Origin: Cognatishimia activa
GTDB taxonomy: Bacteria; Pseudomonadota; Alphaproteobacteria; Rhodobacterales; Rhodobacteraceae
DNA length: 64,000 nt
Assembly: GCF_026016445.1 (NCBI RefSeq)
Contig: NZ_CP096147.1
Coordinates: 2,640,501 to 2,704,500, forward strand
Direction of reading: 5' to 3'
The notes under the pieces were generated by a model. The model was not told the DNA's origin, made no database searches, and saw only the letters and a program-made list of their open reading frames with translations. The position numbers and the translations under genes are program-made. This document shows positions 43,644 through 51,167 of this stretch, one piece after another. Position 1 is the first letter of the stretch, and each line of letters begins with the position of its first letter.

Positions 43644-46457
43644 TTAGTGCGCTTCAGACCAGTTGTCGCCTATCCCGGCATCCACAACCAAAGGCACATC
43701 CAGTTTCACTGCTGGATCTGCCGCCCCCTGCATGACCTCACGCGCAGCTGCAATAGTGTCATCGACTGCATCTTCAGCCACTTCAAAGATCAATTCGTCA
43801 TGCACCTGTAGCAACATCTTGGCTGGCAGGTCTTTGATAGCGCTCGGCATACGGATCATCGCGCGGCGAATGATATCTGCAGCTGTGCCTTGGATCGGTG
43901 CGTTGATCGCTGCACGCGCTGCAAAGCCAGCATGCGGCCCCTTGGCATTGATTTGCGGCATGTGGATTTTGCGCCCAAAGAGTGTCTCAACATAGAGGTT
44001 TTCTTTTGCGAAAGCCTTGGTGTCATCCATGTAAGTACGAATGCCCGGGAAACGCTCGAAATAGCGTGTAATGAACGCTTGCGCCTCTCCACGCGCGATA
44101 TGCAGATTGCGCGCCAACCCAAAAGCCGAGATGCCGTAGATCACACCGAAGTTGATCGCCTTGGCCTGACGGCGCACGTCTGGCGTCATTTCATCGAGTG
44201 GCACGTCAAACATCTCGGACGCAGTCATGGCATGGATGTCATGGCCGTCTTTGAACGCCTGTTTCAACGCGTCGATGCCAGCGATATGTGCCAGAATGCG
44301 CAATTCGATCTGGCTGTAGTCGAGACTGATCAGCTTATTGCCCGGCGCGGCCACAAAGGCTTCACGGATGCGACGGCCATCTTCAGTCCGCACAGGGATG
44401 TTCTGCAGGTTCGGATCGTTTGAAGAGAACCGCCCGGTGTTGGCACCGATCTGCGAATATGACGTGTGCACGCGACCTGTATCCGGATCTATGTGTTCCT
44501 GCAGTGCATCCGTGTAGGTCGATTTCAACTTTTGCAACTGACGGTAATCCAAAACCCGACGTGGGAAATCATGCTGTGCTGCAAGGTCTTCCAAGACATC
44601 TGCAGGTGTCGACCATTGGCCGGTTTTGGTTTTCTTGCCGCCTTCCAATTCGAGGTCTTCAAACAGGATTTGACCAACCTGTGCCGGGGATTGAACGTTG
44701 AACGACTTGCCCGCCATCTCATGTAATTCGGATTCATATTGCGCCATCTTCTGGGCAAATGAATTGGACATACGGCTGAGCGTGTCACGATCCACCTGCA
44801 CCCCGTGCATCTCCATTTCAGACAGCACCGGCACCAATGGTCGTTCCAGCGTCTCGTAAACTGTCGTGACTTTCTTCTGGTGCAATTGCGGCTTCAGGAG
44901 TTGCCAAAGACGCAAAGTGATGTCCGCGTCCTCTGCCGCGTATTTGACGGCATCCTCAAGCGGTACCTTGTCGAAGGTGATCGCGGATTTACCAGTGCCT
45001 AGCAGGGATTTGATCGAGATTGGCTTATGGCTTAGGTACGTCTCGCTCAGCGTATCCATCCCGTGATTATGGATGCCCGCATTCATCGCGTAGGACATCA
45101 GCATAGTGTCATCAATCGGCGCAACCGACACGCCGTAGCGTTTGAAAATCTTGCAGTCGTATTTCGCGTTCTGGAAGATTTTCATTACTGCTGGGTCTTC
45201 AAGAAGTGGCTTCAGCATCGCCACAGCTTCTTCCAGATTCATCTGCCCTTCAGCCAACTCATCGCTGCCAAAGAGATCGTCGGCGTCGCCCTTCTTGTGG
45301 GCCAAAGGAATGTAGCAGGCCTCTCCGGCTTCAACGCAAAGTGAGATGCCCACCAAATCGACCTGCATTTCGTTGAGACCAGTGGTTTCCGTGTCCACTG
45401 CAATCCAGCCGCGTTTGTGCGCCTTGTCAATCCAGGTTTCCAGCTCTGCCGCGGTGCTGACGTGCTGGTACTTCTCAACGTCAATTGGCAAAGCTTCTGG
45501 CGCGTCAGCCACACTTTCAGATTTCGGCGCTTCCGCGATAACCGGTGCTTCGACCCCCAGTTGATCTGCGATGCGTTTTGCGAGCGTGCGGAATTCCATC
45601 TCGGCGAGGAAATCCATGAGCTGCTCCGACATTGGATCCTGCACTTCGAGGCTTTCCAATGTGAAGTCGAGATCCATCTCGCAATCAAGTTGAACAAGGC
45701 GTTTGGACAATTCGATCTGATCACGTTTCTCGATCAGTGTCTGGCGGCGTTTCGGCTGTTTAATTTCTTCGGCGCGGTCCAGAAGGGTTTCCAGATCGCC
45801 AAATTCATTAATCAGCAGCGCGGCCGTTTTGATCCCAATACCAGGTGCGCCTGGCACGTTATCGACACTGTCACCTGCAAGCGCCTGTACGTCGACGACG
45901 CGCTCTGGTCCGACGCCGAATTTCTCATGAACTCCGTCACGATCAATGCGCTTGTTCTTCATGGCGTCGAGCATCTCGACACCATCGCCGACCAACTGCA
46001 TCAGGTCTTTGTCGGAACTGATAATCGTGCATCGCCCACCGGCATCGCGTGCCTGACAGGCCAATGTTGCAATGATGTCATCGGCTTCAAAGCCTTCAAC
46101 TTCTTTGCAAGCAATGTTGAAAGCACGCGTGGCGTCGCGAGTCAGCGGGAACTGCGGCACAAGATCTTCCGGCGCTGGCGGACGGTTCGCTTTGTATTGA
46201 TCATACATCTCATTGCGGAAGGACTTGCCTGAATAGTCAAAAATCACAGCCACATGCGTTGGCGCATCCGGCCCTGTGTTTCCTTCCACATAGCGATGCA
46301 ACATGTTGCAGAAACCCGCTACGGCACCAATCGGCAATCCGTCAGACTTTCGTGTCAACGGCGGCAGCGCGTGATAGGCGCGGAAGATAAAGGCCGAACC
46401 GTCAATCAGATGCAGATGGCAGCCTTTGCCAAACTTAGTTTCGCCCGTTTCCGCCAT
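43644..46457 (-). CDS. polA: DNA polymerase I
   Basis: A 937-residue repair and Okazaki-fragment polymerase with all three domains. The N-terminal 5' nuclease shows LIDGSAFIFRAYHALPPL and KDLMQLVGDGVEMLD. The 3'-5' exonuclease appears intact, with AVDTETTGLNE and YAAEDADITLRLW. The polymerase motifs are A, SLDYSQIELR; B, RQAKAINFGVIYGIS; and C, LQVHDELIFE. The start ATG 46457 follows GGAG at a spacing of about six; the longer frame to 46577 lacks conserved sequence. It is divergent from the saccharopine dehydrogenase-like gene. Confidence 0.97.
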   Translation of the reverse strand: MAETGETKFGKGCHLHLIDGSAFIFRAYHALPPLTRKSDGLPIGAVAGFCNMLHRYVEGNTGPDAPTHVAVIFDYSGKSFRNEMYDQYKANRPPAPEDLVPQFPLTRDATRAFNIACKEVEGFEADDIIATLACQARDAGGRCTIISSDKDLMQLVGDGVEMLDAMKNKRIDRDGVHEKFGVGPERVVDVQALAGDSVDNVPGAPGIGIKTAALLINEFGDLETLLDRAEEIKQPKRRQTLIEKRDQIELSKRLVQLDCEMDLDFTLESLEVQDPMSEQLMDFLAEMEFRTLAKRIADQLGVEAPVIAEAPKSESVADAPEALPIDVEKYQHVSTAAELETWIDKAHKRGWIAVDTETTGLNEMQVDLVGISLCVEAGEACYIPLAHKKGDADDLFGSDELAEGQMNLEEAVAMLKPLLEDPAVMKIFQNAKYDCKIFKRYGVSVAPIDDTMLMSYAMNAGIHNHGMDTLSETYLSHKPISIKSLLGTGKSAITFDKVPLEDAVKYAAEDADITLRLWQLLKPQLHQKKVTTVYETLERPLVPVLSEMEMHGVQVDRDTLSRMSNSFAQKMAQYESELHEMAGKSFNVQSPAQVGQILFEDLELEGGKKTKTGQWSTPADVLEDLAAQHDFPRRVLDYRQLQKLKSTYTDALQEHIDPDTGRVHTSYSQIGANTGRFSSNDPNLQNIPVRTEDGRRIREAFVAAPGNKLISLDYSQIELRILAHIAGIDALKQAFKDGHDIHAMTASEMFDVPLDEMTPDVRRQAKAINFGVIYGISAFGLARNLHIARGEAQAFITRYFERFPGIRTYMDDTKAFAKENLYVETLFGRKIHMPQINAKGPHAGFAARAAINAPIQGTAADIIRRAMIRMPSAIKDLPAKMLLQVHDELIFEVAEDAVDDTIAAAREVMQGAADPAVKLDVPLVVDAGIGDNWSEAH

Positions 46458-46642
46458 GTCGCGCTCCCTGTTTGCCGGAACCACTTTTGCCATGCATAAC
46501 CGCGCTCGGCCAGTGCCGAATTGCGACTGAATAGCTGCTCCTGACAACTTCTGGAAAACCACTTTGTCACAACGCATTCGAAATCAGTTTGAAATCGCCC
46601 CTGCCTTTGATCTATGCCAGTTCAACAACTAGGAACCACATC

Positions 46643-47698
46643 ATGACACATCTTTGGGTACGAGCAGAACAACGCGACAATGAAGACCGGGTTGGCCTGA
46701 CGCCAGAAGGTGCTGCAGCCCTGATCGGAGCAGGGATCCGGGTGTCTGTCGAAGAAAGCGGGTCGCGCATTGTCCCAATTGAGGGATACCGCGACGCGGG
46801 GTGTGAGATTGTCGCTGAGAACTCCTGGCCCAGCGCACCGCAGGATGCGATCATCTTTGGGCTGAAAGAGCTGCCTGATGACGGAACTCCGCTGCCGCAT
46901 CGCCACATCATGTTTGGCCATGCCTTTAAAGGGCAATTTTCGGGCCAAGCTCTGTTGAAGCGCTTCAAGGCCGGAGGCGGAACACTTTACGATCTGGAAT
47001 ATCTTGTTGACGACTCTGGCCGCCGTGTTGCGGCTTTTGGCTACTGGGCCGGATTTGCGGGATCCGCTGTCAGCCTGAAATGCTGGATAGCTCAACAACA
47101 GGGCGGCGTTTGTGGCCCAGTTGGCGCCTATCCCAACAAAGACGCTCTACTGGCCGAATTAAAAGCGGACGTCAAAGCGCAGAACACGGATGCGCTAAAC
47201 GCGATTGTCATCGGTGCATTAGGCCGCGTAGGCAGCGGCGCGGCGGATTTGTTTACAGAAATGGGCGTTCCGGTGACCAAATGGGATATGGCAGAGACCG
47301 CCAACGGTGGCCCTTTCCCGGAAATCCTAGACCATGACCTCTTCATCAATTGCATCTTTGCGCGTCCAGGAACGCCTGTCTTCGTGCCGCAATCGGCAAA
47401 ATCCGAGGACAGACGCCTGAGTGTCATCGGGGATGTCGCCTGCGATCCGGACAGCGATTACAATCCAGTGCCGGTTTATGATCGTGCAACAACCTGGGAT
47501 GCCCCTGCGCTGCGCGTACACGACACGCCGCCGCTTGATGTCATGGCGATCGACAACCTGCCATCGATGTTGCCTTTGGAAAGCTCTGAAGACTACGCGG
47601 GCCAGCTTCTGCCAACCCTTCTGACCCTTGGCGATCTAGGCGATGGCGTGTGGGTACGGGCTCAGACTGAATTTGCCACCCACATTTCCAAGGTCTAG
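46643..47698 (+). CDS. saccharopine dehydrogenase-like protein (Lys1 type)
   Basis: A 351-residue NAD(P)-linked oxidoreductase resembling lysine-forming saccharopine dehydrogenase and alanine dehydrogenase. Visible parts are WVRAEQRDNEDRVGLTPEGAAALIGAGI, FGHAFKGQFSGQALLKRF, the Rossmann-like IVIGALGRVGSGAADLF, and ending DNLPSMLPLESSEDYAGQLLP, which is typical of the Lys1 group. It could break down lysine or act on a related substrate. This organism also carries the DAP route (dapD, dapE in this window), so a role in lysine synthesis is unlikely. It is divergent from polA. Confidence 0.82.
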   Translation: MTHLWVRAEQRDNEDRVGLTPEGAAALIGAGIRVSVEESGSRIVPIEGYRDAGCEIVAENSWPSAPQDAIIFGLKELPDDGTPLPHRHIMFGHAFKGQFSGQALLKRFKAGGGTLYDLEYLVDDSGRRVAAFGYWAGFAGSAVSLKCWIAQQQGGVCGPVGAYPNKDALLAELKADVKAQNTDALNAIVIGALGRVGSGAADLFTEMGVPVTKWDMAETANGGPFPEILDHDLFINCIFARPGTPVFVPQSAKSEDRRLSVIGDVACDPDSDYNPVPVYDRATTWDAPALRVHDTPPLDVMAIDNLPSMLPLESSEDYAGQLLPTLLTLGDLGDGVWVRAQTEFATHISKV

Positions 47699-47728
47699 AG
47701 CAATGTGCTTCTATAACGGTCCCTTCGT

Positions 47729-48595
47729 TTGATCCTGTCGCATCCCCTTCCCCCGGCGTCCGTGCGCGCGAAAGTGACAAAGCTTCTGCCTTGGTCAGAA
47801 GAAGGAAACTGGCACACGCTCTTTGGCGGACGGACAAATGCGGCATGGCAGGTTGTGGGACCGGAGAACGAAGTGCCCGCTGTTTTAAAGCTCTACAGGT
47901 CAGAAGCAGAAAACCCGCTCTTTCCCAATGATCCGAGAGCTGAAGCGACGATGTTGCAGCACTTGCAAGGTCAAGACATCGCGCCAAACCTGATCGCGGC
48001 CTTTTCTGTCGAGAATATGGATTGCAACCTGTATCACGCTTTGGATGGTGAACGGTGGACCGCAGGCGTATTTGAAGTTGCGCAACTAATCCAACGCCTG
48101 CACGCCGTCCGGCCGCCTTCGGGGCTGCGCCAGTCCGCAAATGGCACCGAAGCAATCATGGCTCAGGCAAGTTCCATTTTGGCAGCCGCAGGCGCGGAAT
48201 TGGAACTCCCTTCAGGCCTCGAATTGATCAGCGTTCCACCTTCGAAAAAGACTGTTCTACTGCACTGCGATATTGTGCCGGGCAATCTCATACAGGGGTC
48301 CGACGGACTTCGACTGATTGACTGGCAATGCCCTGCTATCGGTGATGCATCAGAAGATCTTGCGGTGTTCCTCTCTCCGGCGATGCAACTACTTTATCGC
48401 GGAGAGCCGCTATCGCTTGAAGAAGAAAATAGCTTCCTGACCAGCTTCTCCCAAGATCAACAGAACAGGTTCCGCGCACTAGCACCAGCCTATCACTACC
48501 GCATGGCAGCCTATTGCCTTTGGCAAATGTCACGAGGTCGGATGGAATATGAAGACGCCTTGCAAGTCGAGCTTGCTGCGCTCAACCGATCCTAG
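47729..48595 (+). CDS. aminoglycoside-phosphotransferase-like (APH) family protein
   Basis: A 288-residue protein of the APH/choline-kinase-like fold. The catalytic loop is LHCDIVPGNLI and the metal-binding motif LIDWQCPAIGD. The N-terminal lobe with GGRTNAAWQV resembles a nucleotide loop. Its substrate is unknown; related proteins phosphorylate small alcohols or metabolites. No ATG fits, so the start is probably TTG 47729; GTG 47774 is an alternative. Its TAG stop forms a shared CTAG with the convergent lytic transglycosylase gene. It probably follows the saccharopine dehydrogenase gene in one transcript (30 bases). Confidence 0.75.
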   Translation: MILSHPLPPASVRAKVTKLLPWSEEGNWHTLFGGRTNAAWQVVGPENEVPAVLKLYRSEAENPLFPNDPRAEATMLQHLQGQDIAPNLIAAFSVENMDCNLYHALDGERWTAGVFEVAQLIQRLHAVRPPSGLRQSANGTEAIMAQASSILAAAGAELELPSGLELISVPPSKKTVLLHCDIVPGNLIQGSDGLRLIDWQCPAIGDASEDLAVFLSPAMQLLYRGEPLSLEEENSFLTSFSQDQQNRFRALAPAYHYRMAAYCLWQMSRGRMEYEDALQVELAALNRS

Positions 48596-49917
48596 CGTAG
48601 TCGCTTCAAGATCGTCAAAGAGGCGTAACCGTCCGGCTCCAATCCTTCTGAACGTTGGTAACTGCGTACCGCATCAATGGTCAGTGGTCCGATTTTACCG
48701 TCGATCTTAACGGTATCAAAGCCAGCAGCCGTCAGTCGGCGCTGTAGCTCCTTGCGTTCCGAGAAGGTCAGAGCCCTGTCTTCACGCGGCCAGCGCGCTT
48801 TGATCTTGCCACCACCCTTGATGCGATCACTCAAGTGGCCCACGCCGATCACATAGGCATCGGCTGTGTTGTAGCGTTCAATCGCGTCGAAATTTTTAAA
48901 GATCAAAAAGGCTGCACCTTTATGGCCTGCAGGTAGTAGCAACGACGCTTGGCCATAGTTTTTGACAGATCGGCCGTCCAGACCCTTCACACCAAGTGCG
49001 CCCCATTCGCTAGGCCGTTTCTTGATCCCCCGATTGGCGAGCGCGTAGTTGAACCCACGCGGCAAGGTGACTTCAACCCCCCAGGGCTGCCCGCTGACCC
49101 AACCAGAGCGTTTCAGATAAGCGGCGGTTGATGCCAAGGCATCGGCAGGATTGTCAGACCAGATGTCACGCTTGCCATCGCCCGTGAAATCCACGGCGAA
49201 GGCCAGATAGGAGGTCGGAATAAATTGCGTGTGCCCCATGGCACCGGCCCAGCTGCCCACCATATTTCGAGGTGCCGTGTCACCGCTTTGCAGGATTTTC
49301 AGGGCAGCAAAAAGCTGCTGCTCAAAAAAGCGACCCCGTCGCCCATCGAAGGCCAATGTCGCCAAAGCTTCGATGATCGGAACATCCCCACGCACGGCAC
49401 CATAGGCGCTTTCTAATCCCCAAACCGCAACGACGACTTCTTTATCGACACCGTATTTGCGTTCGATGGCCTCAAGCGTTTTACGCTGTTTGCGCAGCGC
49501 CGCCTTGCCGTTTTTCACACGGCTGTCAGAGGCGGCGGAGTCCAGATATTCCCAAAGTGTTTTGGTGAATTCGGATTGGTTTCGATCCCGCCGGACAACG
49601 TCGGCGTTGTATTTGACGCCTCTGAAGGCGCGATCCAGCACGGATTTGGAAATCCCCTGGCGGGCTGCTTTCGCTTTATAGGCTCTGATCCACGCCTCAA
49701 ACCGAGCATTCGCTGGAGTGATTTGAGGACCTAATGAATCTGGCCTCAAAACGGGACGCAAAACTGGCTGCACAGTAGCGGTAACCTGTGTCACGGTACT
49801 TTCCGGCGAGACCCGAAGGACAGGCCGCAAAGATTGTTCCGGCGCAGTCGCACCCAGGAATGAAGGATAAAATACCAGAGCACCTATCAGCACTCGCTTG
49901 AAAAAATTCGCTGCCAT
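48592..49917 (-). CDS. lytic murein transglycosylase (MltB-like) with peptidoglycan-binding domain
   Basis: A 441-residue exported enzyme that cleaves glycan strands. After a signal peptide (about 1-23) comes a low-complexity region with repeated RPVLR motifs at about 31-35 and 50-58. The MltB-type catalytic domain has the Glu in VAVWGLESAYG, then SWAGAMGHTQFIPTSYLAFAVDFTGDG. A C-terminal PG_binding_1 domain follows (LQRRLTAAGFDTVKIDGKIGPLTIDAVRSYQ). ATG 49917 has GGTGAG seven bases upstream and is preferred to GTG 49929. It is convergent with the APH-like gene, with overlapping stops. Confidence 0.92.
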   Translation of the reverse strand: MAANFFKRVLIGALVFYPSFLGATAPEQSLRPVLRVSPESTVTQVTATVQPVLRPVLRPDSLGPQITPANARFEAWIRAYKAKAARQGISKSVLDRAFRGVKYNADVVRRDRNQSEFTKTLWEYLDSAASDSRVKNGKAALRKQRKTLEAIERKYGVDKEVVVAVWGLESAYGAVRGDVPIIEALATLAFDGRRGRFFEQQLFAALKILQSGDTAPRNMVGSWAGAMGHTQFIPTSYLAFAVDFTGDGKRDIWSDNPADALASTAAYLKRSGWVSGQPWGVEVTLPRGFNYALANRGIKKRPSEWGALGVKGLDGRSVKNYGQASLLLPAGHKGAAFLIFKNFDAIERYNTADAYVIGVGHLSDRIKGGGKIKARWPREDRALTFSERKELQRRLTAAGFDTVKIDGKIGPLTIDAVRSYQRSEGLEPDGYASLTILKRLR

Positions 49918-49986
49918 AATTCGACTCACCGCTCACTCTGAGACCAGTCTACCCAGAATTGCAGAAAATCGAGAACCGATAAGTGA

Positions 49987-50688
49987 CTAATGACCGCGTT
50001 CCAGCGCTTCGACGCGCATTTTTTCCCAATATTGCCTTAACAGGCTGACCCGTCGGGGGCGGAAACATTCATCCATGATGTCTAAATCATCCATCCGATC
50101 CAATCGGAACACCCTGAAATCATTACGCAAATGACACCAACCAACCAGACAGTGGCTAGATTGCATGAAGACAATGGATAGCGGATAGACCTCTCGGCTG
50201 GTTTTTGCGCCCATCACATCAGAATAGTCAAAACGAATGCGGCGTTCATCCCAAGCTGCGCGACGCAGCACCCCTGCATCAACATTTGGTGCAGGCGGTG
50301 GGTTATAACTTTTGGCAGTCAGAACTGCGTGTTTCAATCGCCGCGACTGACCTTCCGGCAGGCGTGCACCGAGCTTCGCTAGCGCAGACTCAGCCCCTTT
50401 CGCCAAAGATGGGTCACCCACCTGCATCACCTCGCGGAGCCCCAAAACCAGCGCTTCGAGTTCCTCGTCTTCAAACCCAAGTGGTGGCAAGGTAGCGTCT
50501 TCGATCAGCGTATAACCAAACCCCGCTTCGCCATCGATCACTGCCCCAAGCCCCCGCAAGCTTTCGATGTCGCGATACATTGTTCGGATCGAAACGTTGG
50601 TTTCGTCCGCAAGGCGTTCTGCCGTGACGGGGGAAGGCAAGCTTCGCAAAGCTTGCATCAGCTGAAAGAGGCGCGCGGTACGTGACAT
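49987..50688 (-). CDS. YafY-type HTH transcriptional regulator with WYL domain
   Basis: A 233-residue regulator. The N-terminal DeoR-like winged helix is MSRTARLFQLMQALRSL...VSIRTMYRDIESLRGLGAVI. The C-terminal half is a WYL domain (RIRFDYSDVMGAKTSREVYPLSIVF, HCLVGWCHLRNDFRVFRLDRM). WYL domains bind ligands, often nucleic-acid-like, and modulate DNA binding. ATG 50688 is chosen over the longer frame from 50718. A perfect palindrome lies 24 bases upstream. The gene is divergent from a DUF1801 gene, an arrangement often seen for YafY regulators and their target. Confidence 0.9.
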   Translation of the reverse strand: MSRTARLFQLMQALRSLPSPVTAERLADETNVSIRTMYRDIESLRGLGAVIDGEAGFGYTLIEDATLPPLGFEDEELEALVLGLREVMQVGDPSLAKGAESALAKLGARLPEGQSRRLKHAVLTAKSYNPPPAPNVDAGVLRRAAWDERRIRFDYSDVMGAKTSREVYPLSIVFMQSSHCLVGWCHLRNDFRVFRLDRMDDLDIMDECFRPRRVSLLRQYWEKMRVEALERGH

Positions 50689-50712
50689 AGAGGCTGTATA
50701 GTTCATCACTCC

Positions 50713-50727
50713 TGCCAAAATTTGGCA
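50713..50727. promoter_or_regulatory. candidate operator between the YafY-type regulator and DUF1801 gene
   Basis: TGCCAAAATTTGGCA is a perfect 15-base palindrome (7-base arms around a central A). It lies in the 71-base divergent gap, 24 bases from the regulator start and 32 bases from the DUF1801 start. Its location favours a dimer site controlling both genes. Confidence 0.6.
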
Positions 50728-50759
50728 AGAGTGTCTGAAATAAGCAGTTCAAACAATGG

Positions 50760-51167
50760 ATGAGCTGCGACGTGAAATTTGAAGACAAAGCCATTGCCGA
50801 GGTGTTCGAAGCCTTTCCACCCGACACGCAGTCAGGCTTGCTAAAGCTGCGTGCATTGATTTTCGACGTTGCCAGCGAGACACCGGAAATTGGGCGGCTG
50901 CAAGAGGTCCTGCGGTGGGGCCAACCGAGTTACATCACACCCGACAGAAAATCCGCAACGACAATCCGCCTTGGCACACACAAACAAGCGCGCTTCGCCA
51001 TCTTTGCCCATTGCCAGTCAAACGTCATTTCCGACTACGCAACGCGGTTTCCCGGCTGGGATCGCATTGACGGAAATCGCGCGGTTCTGTTTGACACGGT
51101 TGAACAGATCGAGCCCGTCCGCCTGAGATCATTGATCAAAGACGCGTTGACCTATCATCTGCGTTAG
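50760..51167 (+). CDS. DUF1801 domain-containing protein
   Basis: A 135-residue protein of the DUF1801 (YdhG-like) family. The pattern IGRLQEVLRWGQPSYITPDRKSATTIRLG and the C-terminal RSLIKDALTYH fit. Members have a small alpha-beta fold, some resembling iron-chaperone-like frataxin, without proven function. An overlapping short ATG frame at 50756 stops quickly, so ATG 50760 is used. It is divergent from the YafY-type regulator across a palindrome and overlaps the rnr stop codon in a shared TTAG. Confidence 0.85.
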   Translation: MSCDVKFEDKAIAEVFEAFPPDTQSGLLKLRALIFDVASETPEIGRLQEVLRWGQPSYITPDRKSATTIRLGTHKQARFAIFAHCQSNVISDYATRFPGWDRIDGNRAVLFDTVEQIEPVRLRSLIKDALTYHLR

